Source: Candidatus Aminicenantota bacterium (GTDB lineage: Bacteria; Acidobacteriota; Aminicenantia; UBA2199). From it: a stretch of DNA of 64,000 nucleotides. The notes beneath the pieces were generated by a model, which saw only the letters and a list, made by a program, of their open reading frames with translations, was not told where the DNA came from and did not search any database. Position numbers and translations under genes: made by a program. Location of the stretch: positions 78,880 to 142,879 of the forward strand of contig JAOZUQ010000001.1 of the NCBI GenBank assembly GCA_029938635.1. The letters run 5' to 3'. Below, in pieces: positions 60,248-64,000 of this stretch. Numbering within the stretch: the first letter of the stretch is position 1; each line of letters starts with the position of its first letter.

Positions 60248-61273
60248 CTATTTCAGGTCGTGGACATAAAGCTCCCAGACCTCTTCATCAACATCATCGA
60301 CAAGCTGGTATAGCTTTCCATCCTTTATGGTATAGGGGTAAAGATCTCTTGCTGTTGCTTCCGGAATCTGAAGATAGATATTATCCTTAAGAAGCTTCCA
60401 GTTAAGGTCATACACTTCAAACTCTGTCTTACCGTCCGGCCCCGGATATCCATTAACATAAAGTTTTTCATCAACAACATCCATACCCCTGATGACCGGA
60501 AAGGTTGATGGAAACTGGAATTGAGCTTTAACTGCTTCATAAAAATTCTTAGTCTGAGGATCTGTTCTGAAATATTCGTGATACCTCTTTATATCCGAGT
60601 CTCTGACCTTCAGTTTTTTCAATCCGCATTTAAGTTCTTTCTTAATATCTCCATTATGATCAAAGATCAGCACATATCCTTCCCTCTCTCCGGTTATGAA
60701 TATTTGATTTTTATATAATCTGAACCATGCTCCCCATGTCCTCAGAGGATTAAGTTTTCTCCCCTGCTGAAAGAACTGAGGCTCTTTATATACCTGTTTG
60801 ATCTTTTTCATTTCAGAATCATAAAGTTCAACAGTTGAATAATTTATTTTCTTCTTTTTGTCCTGGTAACCACTATAAGAAACAAATTTTTCTCCGAAAG
60901 GTTTATAAACATTTGCAAGTCCGGCACCTTTCGGCCTCTTCTCACTTAAAAACTTTCCATTCCTAGTATAATAGGAAATCTTCATATGACTTCCGATGAC
61001 TATCTTGTCAGGATTTTCCGGATCTTTCTGGATCCTGATGTATTGCGAGAACTCCTGCGGCCCATCTCCCTTTTTTCCGAATTTGGTTATTAAACTGAAA
61101 TCTTTTTGTGAATAAACATAAACGGTCGGGAACTCAGTAATAAGGATCTGCCCGCCATCAACTACAATATTTCCGGGCTTATTGATCTCAGCCAGTTCTA
61201 CACCATTTTCTCCTCCGGAAATAAATGGTGATAACAGAGTTAAAGAGAATAAAACGATCAGATGTTTTTTCAT
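60248..61273 (-). CDS. Secreted 6-bladed beta-propeller-type protein
   Basis: A 341-residue exported protein with a signal peptide at about 1-20 (HLIVLFSLTLLSPFISG). The repeated pattern of short strands, with GKKGDGPQEF near residue 67-76 and blades built on I-x-I/Y-D forms, matches the 6-bladed propeller proteins common in Bacteroidetes and Aminicenantes-like genomes. The motif G-x-G-P-x-E-F at the end of blade 1 is typical. Ligand unknown. AAGGAGG precedes the ATG. It is convergent with nothing and lies downstream of the sdh genes on the same strand, 50 bp after sdhB, with its own leader. Confidence 0.78.
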   Translation of the reverse strand: MKKHLIVLFSLTLLSPFISGGENGVELAEINKPGNIVVDGGQILITEFPTVYVYSQKDFSLITKFGKKGDGPQEFSQYIRIQKDPENPDKIVIGSHMKISYYTRNGKFLSEKRPKGAGLANVYKPFGEKFVSYSGYQDKKKKINYSTVELYDSEMKKIKQVYKEPQFFQQGRKLNPLRTWGAWFRLYKNQIFITGEREGYVLIFDHNGDIKKELKCGLKKLKVRDSDIKRYHEYFRTDPQTKNFYEAVKAQFQFPSTFPVIRGMDVVDEKLYVNGYPGPDGKTEFEVYDLNWKLLKDNIYLQIPEATARDLYPYTIKDGKLYQLVDDVDEEVWELYVHDLK

Positions 61274-61323
61274 AAAATCCTCCTTACAATATAACTAACG
61301 TATAGAAAAGAAATTTGTTTAGA

Positions 61324-62031
61324 TCAGATAGAATTTTCTACTATTTTCACCTTCAGGCGGGAGAGATATTCCGTTATCTTGATATCCTTGGGACATGCTT
61401 CCATACAATTGAAAATAGTATGACATCTCCATATCCCATTCTTATCATTTACTATATCCATCCTGTCATTTGCCCCGTCATCCCTGGTATCAAAGATGAA
61501 TCTATACGCCCTGAGCAAAGCTGCGGGTCCCAGATAATCTTCATTCCCCCACAGGCTCGGGCAGGATGAGGTACAGGCTCCACAGAGAATACACGTCACC
61601 GATTCTCTGATGTGTTCAAATTCCTCTGGAGATTGTGTAAATTCCTTGTCCGGAAGAGGTTTGTCAACAATCAGATAAGGTTTCACCTTTTTTAATTTTT
61701 CAAAGAAAAGATCCATATCAACTACCAGATCTTTAATTATTGAAAATCCGGGAAGCGGTTCGATCTTTATTTTCCCTTTGAACTTGTGAATAGGTGTCTC
61801 ACATGCAAGAATATTCTGGCCGTTCACCTTCATTGCGCAGGAACCGCAAATTGCGCTTCTGCAAGATCTCCGGTATGCTAGCGAACCATCAATCTTCCAG
61901 TGGATTTCATTCAGAACATCGAGAATTGTGGAATCAGAATCATATTCACCTGTATAATCAACCCAATGCGGTTTTTTATCATTTGCTGGATCGTATCTTA
62001 AAATTTTTATTACTCTTTTCTCTTTTGACAT
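61324..62031 (-). CDS. sdhB: Succinate dehydrogenase/fumarate reductase iron-sulfur subunit
   Basis: A 235-residue protein carrying three Fe-S centres. [2Fe-2S]: CRSAICGSCAMKVNG. [4Fe-4S] and [3Fe-4S]: CILCGACTSSCPSLW and CHTIFNCMEACPKD. It passes electrons between the flavoprotein SdhA and the membrane anchor. It lies 11 bp after sdhA. Direction (SdhB or FrdB) cannot be told from sequence. Confidence 0.96.
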   Translation of the reverse strand: MSKEKRVIKILRYDPANDKKPHWVDYTGEYDSDSTILDVLNEIHWKIDGSLAYRRSCRSAICGSCAMKVNGQNILACETPIHKFKGKIKIEPLPGFSIIKDLVVDMDLFFEKLKKVKPYLIVDKPLPDKEFTQSPEEFEHIRESVTCILCGACTSSCPSLWGNEDYLGPAALLRAYRFIFDTRDDGANDRMDIVNDKNGIWRCHTIFNCMEACPKDIKITEYLSRLKVKIVENSI

Positions 62032-62042
62032 CTGATAGCTCC

Positions 62043-63779
62043 TTAATATTTTCTTTCAAGCGGCGGGAATCTGTCCATGTAAATGATCGCTTTTCTTGTA
62101 TGATCAAGCTTTACACCCTTAGCTGTTTTCCATGCAAAAGTATGCTTCATCCATTTCTTGTCATCACGTTTCGGATGATCTGTCCTGAAGTGAGCGCCTC
62201 TCGATTCTTTCCTCGCAATTGCTCCTTCGATCATAACCTCTGAAAAACTCAAAAGATTTCCGACCTCGAATGCTTCGAAAAGATCCATATTGTAAGCATC
62301 ACCCTTATCATCAATTGTAACCTTTTTATATCTTGCCTGAAGCTCTTTGATGACCTTCATGAGTTTCTTCATATCCTTCTCATTCCTGTAAACTCCGGCA
62401 TACTTAGTCATATTCTCCTGAAGTTCTTCTTTGAGAACTGAATGGCGCTCCTTCCCCTTTCCTTCCATTAATGCCGATACTTTCCCTCTGGCATTATCGG
62501 TTTCATTTGCAGGAAGATTTTCCAGCCCGTTATTTTTCACGAATTCAGACATTGAGGTCCCTGCGACTCTTCCGAATGTCGCTGCTTCCTGTAGAGAATT
62601 TGTCCCGAGTCTGTTTGCACCATGAAGAGACAGGCATGAGGTCTCGCCTGCAGTATAAAGGCCGACAACAATGTCACCCTTCGGATTTTTCAAAACTTCG
62701 GTGTTTATATTTGCCGGAATTCCGCCCATCGAATAGTGTGCTGTCGGTTGAATGGGAACCGGCTCATTGATCATATCAACCTTAAGATAGTTAATAGCAA
62801 GATCTCTTACCTGAGGTAATCTTTTTATGATCTTCTCTTCACCAAGATGCCTCATGTCGAGGTAAACGTAATCATCTCCATTACCCCCACGGCCTTCATT
62901 TATTTCCGTCTGTTCAGATCTGGAGACAACATCTCTCGGTGCGAGCTCCATTTTTTCTTTTGCATATTTTTCCATGAACCTTTCGCCTTTTCCGTTAGTA
63001 AGATAACCACCTTCTCCACGACAGGCCTCAGACATCAATATTCCATGTTTAAAAAGACCGGTAGGATGGAATTGGACAAACTCCATATCTTCGAGAGGAA
63101 GTCCGTTCTCAAGGATCAGGCCGAGGCTGTCTCCTGTATTGGCATGGGCATTGGAAGTAACCTTAAATGCCCTTCCGTATCCCCCGGTAGCAAGAAGGAC
63201 AGCTTTTGCATGAAACGTATGGAGCCCTCCGTTTCTGATATCCCAGGCAACAACCCCTCTTGAAATATTCTTTTCCACCAGTAGTGAGAAAACCTGGAAC
63301 TCATTATAAAAATGGACATTGTATTTGAGACATTGTTCATATAATGTGTGAAGGAGAACATGCCCGGTTATATCTGCCGAAAAGCATGCCCTCGGCTTCT
63401 GATGGCCACCGAAAGCCCTCTGGTTTATCCTTCCATCCTCGGTTCTGGAGAAAGGAACACCCATATGTTCAAATTCATAAACAGTTTTTTTTGCTTCACT
63501 GACGAAAAATTCGATTATATTCTGATCACCGAGCCAGTCACTCCCCTTTACTGTATCAAACATATGTAATTCTTCTGAATCATCTGTAGTATTTGCCAGG
63601 GATGCCGCAATCCCTCCCTGAGCCGCACCCGAATGTGACCTTGTCGGATACACTTTTGTAAGAACAGCTACTTCATGTCCATCCCTTGCAAGTTCCAGAG
63701 CTGCTCTCAGACCAGCCAGTCCGGCACCAACAACAATTGCATCCATCCTGTGATATTTTTTTGCTTCTTCTATGTTCAT
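62043..63779 (-). CDS. sdhA: Succinate dehydrogenase/fumarate reductase flavoprotein subunit
   Basis: A 578-residue FAD-linked subunit. FAD site [17 protein letters not shown], the covalent-FAD His region [16 protein letters not shown], the active-site segments [17 protein letters not shown] and HPTGLF, and [13 protein letters not shown] (substrate His/Arg region) are all intact. The C-terminus [16 protein letters not shown] is typical. It overlaps the upstream membrane-anchor gene by four bases. Confidence 0.97.
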   Translation of the reverse strand: MNIEEAKKYHRMDAIVVGAGLAGLRAALELARDGHEVAVLTKVYPTRSHSGAAQGGIAASLANTTDDSEELHMFDTVKGSDWLGDQNIIEFFVSEAKKTVYEFEHMGVPFSRTEDGRINQRAFGGHQKPRACFSADITGHVLLHTLYEQCLKYNVHFYNEFQVFSLLVEKNISRGVVAWDIRNGGLHTFHAKAVLLATGGYGRAFKVTSNAHANTGDSLGLILENGLPLEDMEFVQFHPTGLFKHGILMSEACRGEGGYLTNGKGERFMEKYAKEKMELAPRDVVSRSEQTEINEGRGGNGDDYVYLDMRHLGEEKIIKRLPQVRDLAINYLKVDMINEPVPIQPTAHYSMGGIPANINTEVLKNPKGDIVVGLYTAGETSCLSLHGANRLGTNSLQEAATFGRVAGTSMSEFVKNNGLENLPANETDNARGKVSALMEGKGKERHSVLKEELQENMTKYAGVYRNEKDMKKLMKVIKELQARYKKVTIDDKGDAYNMDLFEAFEVGNLLSFSEVMIEGAIARKESRGAHFRTDHPKRDDKKWMKHTFAWKTAKGVKLDHTRKAIIYMDRFPPLERKY

Positions 63780-64000
63780 AATTTCGCTCCAGCTTTAAAA
63801 ATGGTAAGCATCCCGACGAACATCAGGATGACTCCGAGCATTACCAGAACAGAAAACACAAATATCCTGGTGCCCTTCTTCTTCATATAATCTTCCGCAA
63901 CCATCCATATCCCGTTGATCCCGTGATACAAAGCCGTTAAAAGAAAGAGAAATTGTATCAGATTGAACCAGGGTGCTTTCATCTTTTCAATTATATCTAC
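63776..64000 (-). CDS. sdhD: Succinate dehydrogenase membrane anchor subunit, partial (N-terminus beyond the right edge)
   Basis: The open frame runs to the window edge with no stop (VDIIEK upstream of the first Met), so the gene starts outside the window; 74 residues are visible. Two membrane segments can be seen ([20 protein letters not shown] and [19 protein letters not shown]). The motif [15 protein letters not shown] matches the heme-binding His and downstream Asp-Tyr of SdhD-type anchors. An upstream sdhC is expected further right. The Met at 63982 is an internal residue rather than the likely start. Confidence 0.85.
   Translation of the reverse strand, partial: VDIIEKMKAPWFNLIQFLFLLTALYHGINGIWMVAEDYMKKKGTRIFVFSVLVMLGVILMFVGMLTIFKAGAKL

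Overview
The window is a gene-dense, AT-rich bacterial chromosome segment with ordinary coding density. It carries no rRNA, prophage, CRISPR array or intact insertion sequence. The cell appears to be diderm: there is a TonB-ExbB-ExbD set, an O-antigen type Wzm/Wzt exporter, a lipoprotein and a beta-barrel-like protein. It looks anaerobic or facultative: Rex, a small 2[4Fe-4S] ferredoxin, HypC, a NikR-controlled nickel importer, YgfK-type Fe-S flavoprotein genes and a succinate dehydrogenase/fumarate reductase. The mix of secreted families (DUF6599, DUF2891, FecR plus tryptophan/tyrosine-rich repeats, a 6-bladed propeller) recalls Acidobacteriota/Aminicenantes and FCB-like lineages, but I cannot place the organism from the sequence alone.

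Layout. 1-4.1 kb: 5' part of guaA, a DUF4388 protein, a large unknown protein, ndk and a YegS-like lipid kinase, closed by a bidirectional terminator. 4.1-6.1 kb: tonB-exbB-exbD. 6.1-11.9 kb: folD-SDR-tgt-yajC-secD-secF. 12.1-14 kb: DUF1015 protein and divergent folK. 13.9-17.9 kb: a PP2C phosphatase, Ser/Thr kinase, FHA and thioredoxin-fold operon. 18-22.4 kb: cinA, a TrmN6-like methyltransferase, wzm, wzt and a degenerate RfaE2-like protein. 22.6-27.5 kb: orphan hypC, a DUF2891 protein, a beta-barrel-like protein, clpS-clpA. 27.5-33.3 kb: FecR/W-Y-rich surface protein, Mrp, ferredoxin, DUF6599 protein, aminopeptidase P. 33.4-36 kb: rex, a CNNM/CorC-type protein, smpB. 35.9-38.5 kb: a TetR-controlled flavoprotein pair and a Yip1-type membrane protein. 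38.6-44.4 kb: ygeY-ygeW-ygfK. 44.4-50.2 kb: a sulfatase-fold lipoprotein, an AKR-like protein, nikR, and the convergent nickel transporter genes. 50.2-53.8 kb: a MITE-like element, tRNA-Leu(CAG), purN, a small secreted protein, recG. 53.8-60 kb: galE, an M1-like protein, a membrane protein, MATE and an RsbU-type phosphatase in one operon. 60.2-64 kb: a propeller protein and sdhD(partial)-sdhA-sdhB.

Three themes stand out. First, promoters can be read well here. Seven genes without a Shine-Dalgarno have a -10 box ending only 6-9 nt before the ATG, which points to leaderless or near-leaderless mRNAs. Genes whose promoter lies further upstream have a clear Shine-Dalgarno. Second, several enzyme-fold proteins have lost canonical catalytic residues: the M1-like peptidase, the aldo/keto reductase-like protein, the RfaE2-like protein, the SDR, and the sulfatase-fold protein, whose nucleophile position is Thr. 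Third, nickel handling is coherent: NikR, a NikR-box of delta-proteobacterial type, a NikL-CbiM-CbiQ-CbiO importer and HypC, with no hydrogenase structural genes in view. I found no defence island or other clearly new multi-gene system. The best candidates for novelty are the leaderless architecture, the AKR-like/NikR pairing and the galE-to-RsbU operon with its inactivated M1 protein.
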